Part shown: positions 10,068 to 18,441 of the stretch, piece by piece
Numbering within the stretch: the stretch's first letter is position 1
Layout: every line of letters starts with the position of its first letter
From: Ruminiclostridium hungatei
GTDB lineage: Bacteria > Bacillota > Clostridia > Acetivibrionales > DSM-1351
Length of the DNA: 64,000 nucleotides
Direction: 5' to 3'
Assembly: GCF_002051585.1 (NCBI RefSeq)
Contig: NZ_MZGX01000005.1
Span: 62,001-126,000, forward strand
Notes under the pieces: generated by a model
Told to the model about the DNA's origin: nothing
Seen by the model: only the letters and a program-made list of their open reading frames with translations
Database searches by the model: none
Made by a program: the position numbers and the translations under genes

Positions 10068-11858
10068 ATGAATGGAAAAACAATTAATGTCTTTTTTGAG
10101 GAGCAGGTGAAAAAGACCCCTGACAGAATTGCTGTGGAAGATTGCGAGCAATTCCTTACATATAGCCAGCTTAATAAGAAATCCAACCAATTGGCCAGGG
10201 TACTGCTGGAAGAGGGTGTCAAAAATGAAGATATTGTGGCTGTTATCATGGAACGCAATATCAATATGATAATCAGTATTCTCGCAGTCATAAAAGCCGG
10301 TGCGGCATATCTGCCTGTAAATAAGGATTATCCCAGGGAACGGATAGGCTATATGCTGGAAAACAGCGGCACAAAGGTCAGCCTGGTATCCGGGACTGTT
10401 GATTTGCCCGATTGGCAAGGGAGCTGCATTGATGTCGGTACAATTGAGCTTGAAGGCGAGGATACCAATCTGAACTTGGGATTCCCCTCATCCAGCCTAG
10501 CTTACGTCATATACACCTCAGGCTCCACTGGTATGCCTAAAGGTGTTATGATTGAGCATCATTCCGTGATAAACAGGCTGGTGTGGATGCAAAACCAGTA
10601 TAAAATATCGGAGCATGATATTTTGCTCCAAAAAACTCCATTCACATTTGATGTATCGGTTTGGGAAATTTTCTTATGGTTTTTTGCCGGTTCACGTTTG
10701 TTTCTGTACCAGCATGGACGTGAAAGCGATGTGGAGTGTCTGATAAAGACAATTGAAGAAAGGAATATTACAATCTGTCATTTTGTTCCGTCAATGCTGA
10801 ATGTATTCTTGGAATATGCAGCCCATAAGAATTGCAGCAGCAGATTAAAAAGCTTGAAAAAGGTTTATGCCAGTGGTGAGGCACTGAGCTTTGCAGTAGT
10901 TGAAAAATTCGAGGAAGTGCTATACCGTACAAATCACACCGAACTGCATAATCTGTATGGACCCACTGAGGCCACGGTGGATGTAACCTATTTTGATTGT
11001 ACCGCTTATAGCTGTGAAAAAAAGATAATACCAATAGGGCGTCCTATTTCAAACACGGACATATATATACTTGATGAGAACCAACGCCTTTGCCGCCCGG
11101 GTGATGCGGGGGAGATATATATTACCGGACAAGGTGTGGGCAGGGGATACATAAACAATCCAAAACTCACTGATGAAAGGTTTCTGGACAATCCCTTCTG
11201 CATCGGTGAGAGAATGTTCAGGTCGGGTGATTTGGGCAGGTGGAGCAATAATCAGGTTGAATATATCGGACGAATAGATAATCAGGTCAAAATCAGAGGT
11301 AACCGGGTTGAACTAGAAGAAATCGAATGCGTCCTCCAGCAGCATGAAGCGGTATTGCAGGCCATTGCCTGTATGATTGACAACAATGGTAGCATATATC
11401 TTACGGTTTTCTATAAAAGCAAAAAGCAATTGAACCCCTCAGAGGTAAAATCCCATTTGCTGAAAAAGTTGCCTGATTACATGATTCCTGATGAATTCGT
11501 AGAAACTGATACCTTTTTATATACATCCAGCGGGAAAATTGACAGAAGGGGAATGATAAATAATTACCTGTCCTCACACTGCGCCAAAACCCATGAATTA
11601 CATGAGAATAAAGAGCCGGCGCCTGTAGAAAAAATCCTTCTGCTGCAAATGGAAAAGCTCCTGAACAGAGAGCTTATGCCGGAAATTGTCATGAATTCAT
11701 CAATATCGGATATTGGCATTGATTCCATTATGTTTGTCACATTGATTATAAATTTGGAGGCAAGGTTCAATATTGAATTTGATGAAGATAAGCAGATAAC
11801 CAGAGCTTTTCCCACAATAAGAGATATTTCGGAATATGTTAAATCGAAATTACCGTGA
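10068..11858 (+). CDS. Free-standing NRPS A-PCP, predicted serine
   Basis: A 596-residue didomain; ATG at 10068 is chosen over an in-frame TTG at 10032 because GAGGA lies at proper spacing. Motifs: VIYTSGSTGMPKG (A3), NLYGPTEAT (A5), FRSGDLGRW (A7), GRIDNQVKIRGNRVE (A8), SSGKIDR (A10). The carrier domain at the C-terminus has GIDSIMF with the pantetheine serine. The pocket read by eye is D-V-W-H-Y-S-L-V-D-K, close to the published serine code DVWHLSLIDK. Like the protein at 7206 it has no condensation domain and is followed at once by a BtrH-like gene. Serine (or a serine-derived unit) is therefore the predicted monomer. Confidence 0.9.
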   Translation: MNGKTINVFFEEQVKKTPDRIAVEDCEQFLTYSQLNKKSNQLARVLLEEGVKNEDIVAVIMERNINMIISILAVIKAGAAYLPVNKDYPRERIGYMLENSGTKVSLVSGTVDLPDWQGSCIDVGTIELEGEDTNLNLGFPSSSLAYVIYTSGSTGMPKGVMIEHHSVINRLVWMQNQYKISEHDILLQKTPFTFDVSVWEIFLWFFAGSRLFLYQHGRESDVECLIKTIEERNITICHFVPSMLNVFLEYAAHKNCSSRLKSLKKVYASGEALSFAVVEKFEEVLYRTNHTELHNLYGPTEATVDVTYFDCTAYSCEKKIIPIGRPISNTDIYILDENQRLCRPGDAGEIYITGQGVGRGYINNPKLTDERFLDNPFCIGERMFRSGDLGRWSNNQVEYIGRIDNQVKIRGNRVELEEIECVLQQHEAVLQAIACMIDNNGSIYLTVFYKSKKQLNPSEVKSHLLKKLPDYMIPDEFVETDTFLYTSSGKIDRRGMINNYLSSHCAKTHELHENKEPAPVEKILLLQMEKLLNRELMPEIVMNSSISDIGIDSIMFVTLIINLEARFNIEFDEDKQITRAFPTIRDISEYVKSKLP

Positions 11859-11889
11859 AAATATCAAATCCATATAAGGAGATTCTAAA

Positions 11890-12819
11890 TTGGATGAAAT
11901 AAATAAAAACCTGTACGATTGCTATTTCAGTTGCATAACCGATTTAAGCAATTATTACGGACAAAAGAATGATGACTATCTATTCATCGATTTCTTTACG
12001 TATCGTTACGAAAGAAAGAATCCAACCGTTGGAGAGAACCTTGCCATCCGCTGGATAAAAGATGACACAATGCCAATCAACAGCCAGTATGATTACCACA
12101 TAGAGGATATACCCCCTGTCAGGGAGGAGTTGTCCGTTATAAAGCAGTTTATCAGCAGGGAAATGAAGGCAGCCAGGCCGGTTATAGTGTCATGTGATAT
12201 ATACGACTGTCCCTGGACGGATTACTATCACAAATATCACATTGGACATACTTATCTGGTTATGTCGGAGGATGAGGAGCACTACTTTTGCAAGGATCCA
12301 TATTTTCAATTACAAAAATGTGTGCTGAGTAAGGAAGAACTTATCAATAAAGCCTTAAACTTAAGGTTCATACAGCTTCGTAATAAAAGTAAAAGTCTCT
12401 TGGACATAAAGGAATTGTTTTTACGGTATTTAAAGGGGATTGACACATCCGCCCTGCTTTCTGAAGGCCGTCTGTTTGCCGAGGATGTCTTTAACATGGA
12501 TATCAAAAGAGAAATTGATATGGCTGATTTTTACACCAGTATTTTATTACGTAAATTAAAAAGTTTTTCCCGGTACAGAATATTGTATGCCTGGATGCTG
12601 ACCAGATTTGACGCTGATTACAAAATCGGGCTGGAAGGTGAGATCAGTGATATAAACAGGTTAAGCGAGCTATGGGATAAATTTGCCATGTCTGTCTTAA
12701 AGACATTTATAACTGATACCTTTCAAATAAAAAGAGACGGGATTAACACCCTGATCGGGGAAATCTGCTCGTTGGAATATGAGATTATAAACAGGTTGAT
12801 TGTGGCATTCTCAAAGTAA
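11890..12819 (+). CDS. BtrH-like papain-fold acyltransferase, second copy
   Basis: A 309-residue protein starting at TTG with AAGGAG upstream. The triad by comparison with its paralogues is Cys11, His120 (in HIGH, residues 117-120) and Asp136 (KDP). A DCPW segment ahead of the histidines parallels YCSW in the protein at 9061. A helical C-terminal region of unknown role follows. It directly follows the predicted serine A-PCP, repeating the A-PCP/BtrH order. It could be a dedicated condensing or transfer enzyme for that unit. Sequence identity to the first copy is low apart from the motif positions, which suggests different acceptors and not a recent duplication. Confidence 0.6.
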   Translation: MDEINKNLYDCYFSCITDLSNYYGQKNDDYLFIDFFTYRYERKNPTVGENLAIRWIKDDTMPINSQYDYHIEDIPPVREELSVIKQFISREMKAARPVIVSCDIYDCPWTDYYHKYHIGHTYLVMSEDEEHYFCKDPYFQLQKCVLSKEELINKALNLRFIQLRNKSKSLLDIKELFLRYLKGIDTSALLSEGRLFAEDVFNMDIKREIDMADFYTSILLRKLKSFSRYRILYAWMLTRFDADYKIGLEGEISDINRLSELWDKFAMSVLKTFITDTFQIKRDGINTLIGEICSLEYEIINRLIVAFSK

Positions 12820-12845
12820 TTACAACTGGAAAGGAAGTGTAATTA

Positions 12846-14324
12846 ATGGTTTGTGAACTGATTAAAGATGCATTCGCCGGAAGTGAAAACAAAACAATAA
12901 TTGAGTATGAAGATAAGAAAATCTCTTTTCGGGAATATCTGGAGCTTGTAGAAATACTGAAAAAAGGCTTTTGCCAATCCGGGTTAGGGCCTGATAACAG
13001 TGTAGCCGTTCTGTTGAAGAAAAGCTATCTTGGTTTTTTTTCCTTTAGTGCGTTGAGTGAAATGGGAAGTATCCAGCTAATGATGGACCCTAACCTTAGT
13101 GAGTATGAGTTGGAAAAACATTTAGGAGTTTTTTCTCCCGATTACTTTATTACAGATACCGCCATCAATATTAATGGGAAGCCGGCATCTTACAGCAGGC
13201 TAGAATACGGAACCGGCATCAAAGATGCTCCAATATTTATTTATAAGAATCAAAGCATGGATGGAAGCTGGAAAGGCCTGTGCAATCAAAAGGATTTAAA
13301 AGGCGCGGTCATATTTTTCTCATCGGGTTCCACAGACATGCCTAAAGCGGTTATCAGAACACAAGACAATATTTTAAAAGATGCCATAAATAATATAGAA
13401 ACCTTCAGTATTGTCCCGGAAGATAAGGTGTTATGTGCTGCCTCGTTTTCGCATGTGTATGGATTTGGAAGCGGCAGTATTCCTTATTTTGCAAGTGGTG
13501 CCACAGTTAAGTTCATCAATCCCTTCACCACCATCAATAAGCTGCATAATGAATTGAATAATAACGGATATACGGTTTTTGTAGGATTGCCCATCCATTA
13601 TAAATTACTGATGGATAACTGTGAGGACAAGTTGAACTTAAGAATTGCTTTTTCTGCCGGAGGGGCCATCAGCAGTGAGATAGTTAAAAACATATACGCC
13701 AAAACGGGCATAAGAATCAACAATATGTATGGAATGTCCGAACTGGGCGGCATTACCACGCTTTATGAAAATATTAGCGAAGATAATCTATTCAGCGTGG
13801 GAACGCCTCTGTCTAACGTGCAGGTAAGATTAGGCGAGAAAATAAACGATGAAGGTGACGAATATCCGCTGTTTGAGATATATGTAAAATCAAACACTAT
13901 CTCTCCAGGTTATTACGATACAAATAAAAAAGGTATAACCGGAACAAGCCTGGAAGACGGCTGGTTCAATACAAATGACCTGGGATATATGACAGAGGAT
14001 GGTTCTGTATATATAAAAAGCAGAAGGCAAAATATGATCAACACATCCGGCAAAAAAATCAACCCCTTGGAGATTGAAAGTGTCATATGCCAATTTCAGG
14101 GCATCCGGGAGGCTGTTGTAATTGGGAAAAAGGATGAAGAACGCGGCGAAGTGCCGGTTGCGTTTATTGTTGCGGAGCCATCGATAGACAAACAGGCTTT
14201 ATTGTCATTTTGTTATACAAAGCTGCCAATGCACAAGATACCTAAAGAAGTTACCGTAATAGACGAACTGCCCAAAACAAAATCCGGAAAGGTAAAAAGA
14301 CATGATGTGGGCAGGGTGGTTTAG
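12846..14324 (+). CDS. Free-standing AMP-dependent acid:carrier ligase
   Basis: A 492-residue member of the adenylate-forming family without a carrier domain. It shows VIFFSSGSTDMPKA (A3), NNMYGMSELGG (A5), FNTNDLGYM (A7) and TKSGKVKR with the catalytic lysine near the end. The region SFSHVYGFGSG resembles aryl/acyl-CoA ligases more than amino acid A domains; the expected Asp235 of amino-acid-specific pockets is absent. Two free acyl carrier proteins follow, so it most likely loads a carboxylic acid onto one of them. With pabBAC in the cluster, 4-aminobenzoate is the leading candidate; a fatty or other aryl acid is possible. Confidence 0.8.
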   Translation: MVCELIKDAFAGSENKTIIEYEDKKISFREYLELVEILKKGFCQSGLGPDNSVAVLLKKSYLGFFSFSALSEMGSIQLMMDPNLSEYELEKHLGVFSPDYFITDTAININGKPASYSRLEYGTGIKDAPIFIYKNQSMDGSWKGLCNQKDLKGAVIFFSSGSTDMPKAVIRTQDNILKDAINNIETFSIVPEDKVLCAASFSHVYGFGSGSIPYFASGATVKFINPFTTINKLHNELNNNGYTVFVGLPIHYKLLMDNCEDKLNLRIAFSAGGAISSEIVKNIYAKTGIRINNMYGMSELGGITTLYENISEDNLFSVGTPLSNVQVRLGEKINDEGDEYPLFEIYVKSNTISPGYYDTNKKGITGTSLEDGWFNTNDLGYMTEDGSVYIKSRRQNMINTSGKKINPLEIESVICQFQGIREAVVIGKKDEERGEVPVAFIVAEPSIDKQALLSFCYTKLPMHKIPKEVTVIDELPKTKSGKVKRHDVGRVV

Positions 14325-14382
14325 TAAACAGGGTTGATAACCATACAAAACTTAAAAAAATCTAGGGAAAAGGAGGAGTAAT

Positions 14383-14619
14383 ATGGAGCAGATTAGCGAA
14401 AGAACGATTGGAATCATAAATGAAGTATTAAAAAAAAATGTAAAGCCCGGTGACAGTCTCCTGGATGCAAAAATTGATTCCATAAGCATGATACACATCC
14501 TGGTACAAATTGAAAAAGAGTTTAATATCGATTTGGAAGACGAGAATTTAATTTTTACAAGATATCAGTTTGTAGAAGATATTATAAACATGGTTTCGGA
14601 AAATACCAAAACGGCTTAA
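14383..14619 (+). CDS. Acyl carrier protein
   Basis: A 78-residue carrier protein. The pantetheine serine lies in DAKIDSISM (about residue 32), followed by an amphipathic helix II (HILVQIEKEFNI). A strong GGAGGAG ribosome binding site precedes the ATG. It sits directly behind the free AMP ligase and is its most likely partner. A phosphopantetheinyl transferase is needed for activation and is not present in the window. Confidence 0.85.
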   Translation: MEQISERTIGIINEVLKKNVKPGDSLLDAKIDSISMIHILVQIEKEFNIDLEDENLIFTRYQFVEDIINMVSENTKTA

Positions 14620-14707
14620 TTCACAGCAAGGTATTTTTTCATGCACCAAACCGGTGGTTGTTAAAGTCCGGGAACTTTATAAAAATACATAAAATGGAGG
14701 TAATAAC

Positions 14708-14938
14708 TTGAACATTATCAGTGAGGAAAGACTGATTGAATTAATCGGTCAATATATCAAAGAGGGTATGACTGTAACTATGGAAAGCAGTTTAGAGGAT
14801 TTGGGGTTTGACTCCTACAAATTTGTCAAGCTCGTTATTGACATAGAAGAAGAGTATGGTATGGAATTTACGGATGATGACTTGTCTTATAAAAAATTCG
14901 ACAAAGTAAAATATTTATATGAACACATATGTTCGTAG
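14708..14938 (+). CDS. Acyl/peptidyl carrier protein, second copy
   Basis: A 76-residue carrier protein starting at TTG (14708) with GGAGG at 14696-14700. The pantetheine attachment site is LGFDSYKF (Ser at about residue 36), followed by VIDIEEEYGMEF. It differs clearly from the first carrier protein, which argues for separate cargo. The stop is 12 bases before the next start, so it is in the same operon. Two free carriers beside one ligase would suit a pathway in which two acyl chains are handled in parallel, but this is inference. Confidence 0.85.
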   Translation: MNIISEERLIELIGQYIKEGMTVTMESSLEDLGFDSYKFVKLVIDIEEEYGMEFTDDDLSYKKFDKVKYLYEHICS

Positions 14939-14950
14939 GAGTAGGTGAAA

Positions 14951-16201
14951 ATGCGGTTTAATAATGCATCACAGGAAGATAACAATTCAGTCTTGTCTTT
15001 TCAGCCATTTTCAAAGCCGAGAGATAGCAATATTGAAGTGGATAGTATCATACGACATGATATAGATGTATATATACATATCCCCTTTTGTGAAAAAAGG
15101 TGCTTTTTCTGTTCTATTGATACAGATTTACATTTTACCGGTATGGATATGGAAGCCTATATTCAGGCGCTGAAGAGGGAAATTGAATATTATGAGGATT
15201 TATTCAGACTCTGCAATATCCAATGTATCCATTTTGGCGGCGGAACGCCTTCGCTGCTTTCGGCGCATCAAATCCTCGAAATAGTAATGGCGTTTAGCCG
15301 GTTTAAAAACGATATAAATGATATTGAGATTGTATTTGAATCCAATCCGTTGTCATTAACTCCTGAAAAGCTGAATTTGCTTTCGTCGTTGGGTAATGTC
15401 TCATTGAATATAGGCATACAGACATTTGACAGCCACGTATTGAAAACCATCAACCGCGGATACAATTTCAAGCAGGTTTACGACTTGATTGACAATTTGG
15501 CTGGAAAACCGTTTAATTCTATCGGCATTGATCTTATTTGCAATTTACCCATGTCAAATCTGGATACAACCATAAGGGACATTGATATCACGAAAGAATT
15601 GGGTATTAACCATGTTTCACTTTATCCTTTGAGAATAGAGCCCAATTCTGTATTCTATGATAATTATATAAAGTATCAGGATAATTTTTTGAATTCGGCT
15701 GATCAAAAGCACATATTGGAGGAAGCCCAGAAGTATCTTGTGGATTGCGGCTTTGAGCAGTACATGCTGTACCACTTCATCAGTCAGAAAAAGCGTGCGT
15801 ACCAATACAGCGCAAATCAGGTATCCGGCGGAGAGTGGATTGGATTAGGCGCAGGAGCATATAGCTATTACAGAAATCATGTAATAGCCAATGTTGATAA
15901 TATTGGTGAATACATACAAAACTGTTCGGAAAGGGGCTCCTGCTCCAAACTGATTGAAAAGCTTGACGGAACCGGGCAGTTGGTCAGGGAATTTCTATAT
16001 AGCCTTAGAGGGAAAAAGCTTGAAAAGCTTTACTACAGGAATAAATACGGAAGTAAGAAATACGAAATCCTGCTTGAGCTGTTTGAAGGACTAATTAGAG
16101 ATGGATATGCAACAGATAGGGGCAGCTTCTTCGAATTAACCATGGAAGGAATATTCGGACTTGCGGATATAGAAAAGAAACTTGTTAACAGTAATTTATA
16201 A
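14951..16201 (+). CDS. HemN/HemW-like radical SAM enzyme
   Basis: A 416-residue protein with the HemN-type opening YIHIPFCEKRCFFC; Cys47, Cys51 and Cys54 bind the iron-sulphur cluster. FGGGTPS and an EXNP strand (FESNPLSL) follow, and the C-terminal winged region of HemW/class C radical SAM methylases is present. ATG at 14951 is preferred to GTG at 14945 because AGGAG is better spaced. Class C methylases resemble HemW closely, so in this context it may C-methylate a carrier-bound or aryl intermediate; a true haem-handling role looks unlikely between a carrier protein and a methyltransferase. The assignment to methylase is inference. Confidence 0.7.
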   Translation: MRFNNASQEDNNSVLSFQPFSKPRDSNIEVDSIIRHDIDVYIHIPFCEKRCFFCSIDTDLHFTGMDMEAYIQALKREIEYYEDLFRLCNIQCIHFGGGTPSLLSAHQILEIVMAFSRFKNDINDIEIVFESNPLSLTPEKLNLLSSLGNVSLNIGIQTFDSHVLKTINRGYNFKQVYDLIDNLAGKPFNSIGIDLICNLPMSNLDTTIRDIDITKELGINHVSLYPLRIEPNSVFYDNYIKYQDNFLNSADQKHILEEAQKYLVDCGFEQYMLYHFISQKKRAYQYSANQVSGGEWIGLGAGAYSYYRNHVIANVDNIGEYIQNCSERGSCSKLIEKLDGTGQLVREFLYSLRGKKLEKLYYRNKYGSKKYEILLELFEGLIRDGYATDRGSFFELTMEGIFGLADIEKKLVNSNL

Positions 16202-16218
16202 AAAACTGGGGGTTTACT

Positions 16219-16989
16219 ATGAAAAAAATTGATTATGATTCATTTTTAGCAAGAATATATGATGATTCACCTTCCTTTGGAAAAGTAAAGATAAATAACC
16301 TGGAAAGGATGAATGCATTTTATATGGAGGGCGCCAAGCTATGCGAGGGACCGGTGCTGGAATTCGGAACTGCCACCGGCATGCTGACAATTCAACTGGC
16401 CCGGGAGGGATATAAGGTTCATAGCGTTGATATTTCTCCATATATGCACGAGGTGGTTCGAGAGAAGATTGAAAAAGAGGAAAAGCATGTTTCTGACAAC
16501 ATAACGCTTATTCTTGGGGATGCTTTGGAGTACAGGCATAGCGAATTATACAATATGATCGCCATCCCGGATGGTCTCTTTCTGGCCATAGCAGACCAGG
16601 AACAGCAATTGACGCTGCTGCATAACTGCAACAGAAATCTGAATAAGGGCGGCAGGCTATATCTGGATATATTCCAGCCTATGGAAAAAATCATATATGA
16701 CAGAAAGCTTAGTGAGTGTACCAGATTCAGAACAAAAAACGGTGAACTTTATTTAATGACTACAAATTATACAGTTGACCCTTACCCTCAGATTCAGTAC
16801 TGTAATTTTGTCTATGCAAAGATGAATAAAGGCAAAGCCATAGAAGAATTCAAGGTAAATATCGTATATAGGTATGTATATCACAGTGAATTGGAATTAA
16901 TGCTCAAGCATTGCGGTTTCAAGGTCATTGAAATTGATACTGCCTATATAGATAACAGAGGGTTTGCCGTTATTGCAGAAAAAATATAA
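16219..16989 (+). CDS. Class I SAM-dependent methyltransferase
   Basis: A 256-residue Rossmann methyltransferase. Motif I is VLEFGTATGMLTIQLA (about residues 47-62) with the acidic motif II end HSVDISPYM. The post-motif region ILGDALEYRH fits. It starts 18 bases after the radical SAM gene, with GGGGG at suitable spacing. It is probably an N- or O-methyltransferase acting on the peptide or an aryl group; the substrate cannot be read from sequence. Confidence 0.8.
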   Translation: MKKIDYDSFLARIYDDSPSFGKVKINNLERMNAFYMEGAKLCEGPVLEFGTATGMLTIQLAREGYKVHSVDISPYMHEVVREKIEKEEKHVSDNITLILGDALEYRHSELYNMIAIPDGLFLAIADQEQQLTLLHNCNRNLNKGGRLYLDIFQPMEKIIYDRKLSECTRFRTKNGELYLMTTNYTVDPYPQIQYCNFVYAKMNKGKAIEEFKVNIVYRYVYHSELELMLKHCGFKVIEIDTAYIDNRGFAVIAEKI

Positions 16990-17023
16990 AAATTATACTT
17001 GAATGAGAAGCTTGTGGTGAAAT

Positions 17024-18424
17024 ATGTGTAAACCAGAAAATAAAAATGTATATTCAGCCGGATCAGGTTCAAATGATAATACTAGTGGTATGGAGTTCTC
17101 AGATGAGTTTCAGGCTGTTTTGCCCCTCTCACCTGTACAGCAGGGCATGCTGTACCACTATATGCTCCGCAAGGACAGGGCCTATCTTGAACAGGCTGTC
17201 TGCCTGGTGGAAGGAGAGCTTGACCTTGAAATACTGGAATACACTGTTAACAGGCTCATTGAAGAGAATGAAATATTGAGGACAATATATGATTATTCTC
17301 AACCTGACAGTCCGCGGCAGATTCTTTTAAGGAAAAGACTTATCAAACTGGAGATGATCGACCTGTCCGGCATGGAAGACCAGAAGAACCGGATTAATGT
17401 ATTTATAGAAAATGATGCAGACAGAAATATAGATCTTACAAGGGAAACCTTCAGAATTGCGGTTATGAAGCTGGGTGAAAGCAGATACAAAATGGTTTGT
17501 ACCTATCATCACATCATTATGGATGCCTGGTCTATAAAACAACTTGAAAAATTATTTTTTTCAACTTATTACAGCCGCATGAAAAACCTTGTACATAACA
17601 ATACCAACTACCAGTACAGTTCATACCTGGAATGGATAGCAAGACAGGATTATGAAAAGGCAAGAGAGTACTGGAGTCTCTATCTCAAAGAGGCTTCAGC
17701 TCCGATTTATCAGGAGCAATTGTCTGAAAAGACAGAAATTACTTCTATCAATATTGATATATCTGAATACCCGGATAGAATTATCAGGGATATAGCCTTA
17801 TGCGGAAAGGTGACTTATAATACGGTTATACTTGCGGCATGGGGAATTTTTGTGCTTAAAAACTACTATAAAAGTGATGCTGTTATTGGCTGTGTAGTAT
17901 CGGGCAGAATGATTGATGTCAAAAATGTAGAAAAAATCTGCGGCTTGTTCGTAAACACTGTGCCTGTTCTTATTCCCGGCAATTTGAGCTTTATTGAACT
18001 GCTGAAAAAAATACAGGGTGACATTCTCAAGTCGTCCAAATTCAGCTATTTGTCATTGGGAGAAATAATGTCCTGTGCCAATCTGAAGACAAATGATAAC
18101 TTTATGGTCATAAATTTCAATATAGATTCGGAGGAGCTGATTGCTCCTTATGAGGATTTTCCATTTGTAATCAAGGATATTTACTACAGGGAACTGGCAA
18201 ATTATGAGTTGTATCTGGATGTGAAAAAAAAGCAGGAAACATGTTCCATTAATATTAACTATAACCGGCATAAATTTTATTTCGATGCCGGGGATTTGAG
18301 GGACGAAATTACCGGAATACTTGAATATATGAAAAATCAACTATTTTCATCTGTACAGGATTTTATATCAACAGGCAACAATTCTGATTTTATAGCAGCG
18401 GATGTAGAATTTAACTTTGAATAG
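17024..18424 (+). CDS. Free-standing NRPS condensation domain
   Basis: A 466-residue protein that is a complete condensation domain. LSPVQQGMLYHYM (C1) is at about 30-45, the catalytic YHHIIMDAWS (HHxxxDA) at about 163-172, and LFVNTVPVLI (C5) at about 310. It has no A or carrier domain. The DG of the usual HHxxxDG is DA, which is tolerated in many C domains. The synthetase two genes downstream begins with only the C-terminal half of a condensation domain, so this protein may supply the missing condensation step in trans. It is also the best candidate to join the starter unit to the first chain. Confidence 0.85.
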   Translation: MCKPENKNVYSAGSGSNDNTSGMEFSDEFQAVLPLSPVQQGMLYHYMLRKDRAYLEQAVCLVEGELDLEILEYTVNRLIEENEILRTIYDYSQPDSPRQILLRKRLIKLEMIDLSGMEDQKNRINVFIENDADRNIDLTRETFRIAVMKLGESRYKMVCTYHHIIMDAWSIKQLEKLFFSTYYSRMKNLVHNNTNYQYSSYLEWIARQDYEKAREYWSLYLKEASAPIYQEQLSEKTEITSINIDISEYPDRIIRDIALCGKVTYNTVILAAWGIFVLKNYYKSDAVIGCVVSGRMIDVKNVEKICGLFVNTVPVLIPGNLSFIELLKKIQGDILKSSKFSYLSLGEIMSCANLKTNDNFMVINFNIDSEELIAPYEDFPFVIKDIYYRELANYELYLDVKKKQETCSININYNRHKFYFDAGDLRDEITGILEYMKNQLFSSVQDFISTGNNSDFIAADVEFNFE

Positions 18425-18441
18425 ATACAGGAGTGGTAACT

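Noticed and set aside
12846-14324. Amino-acid-activating A domain
   Set aside because: No Asp235-type residue and an acyl/aryl-ligase-like SFSHVYGFG segment; treated as a carboxylic acid ligase.
14951-16201. Haem-biosynthetic coproporphyrinogen oxidase
   Set aside because: No other haem genes nearby; the place between a carrier protein and a methyltransferase favours a biosynthetic methylase, although not proven.
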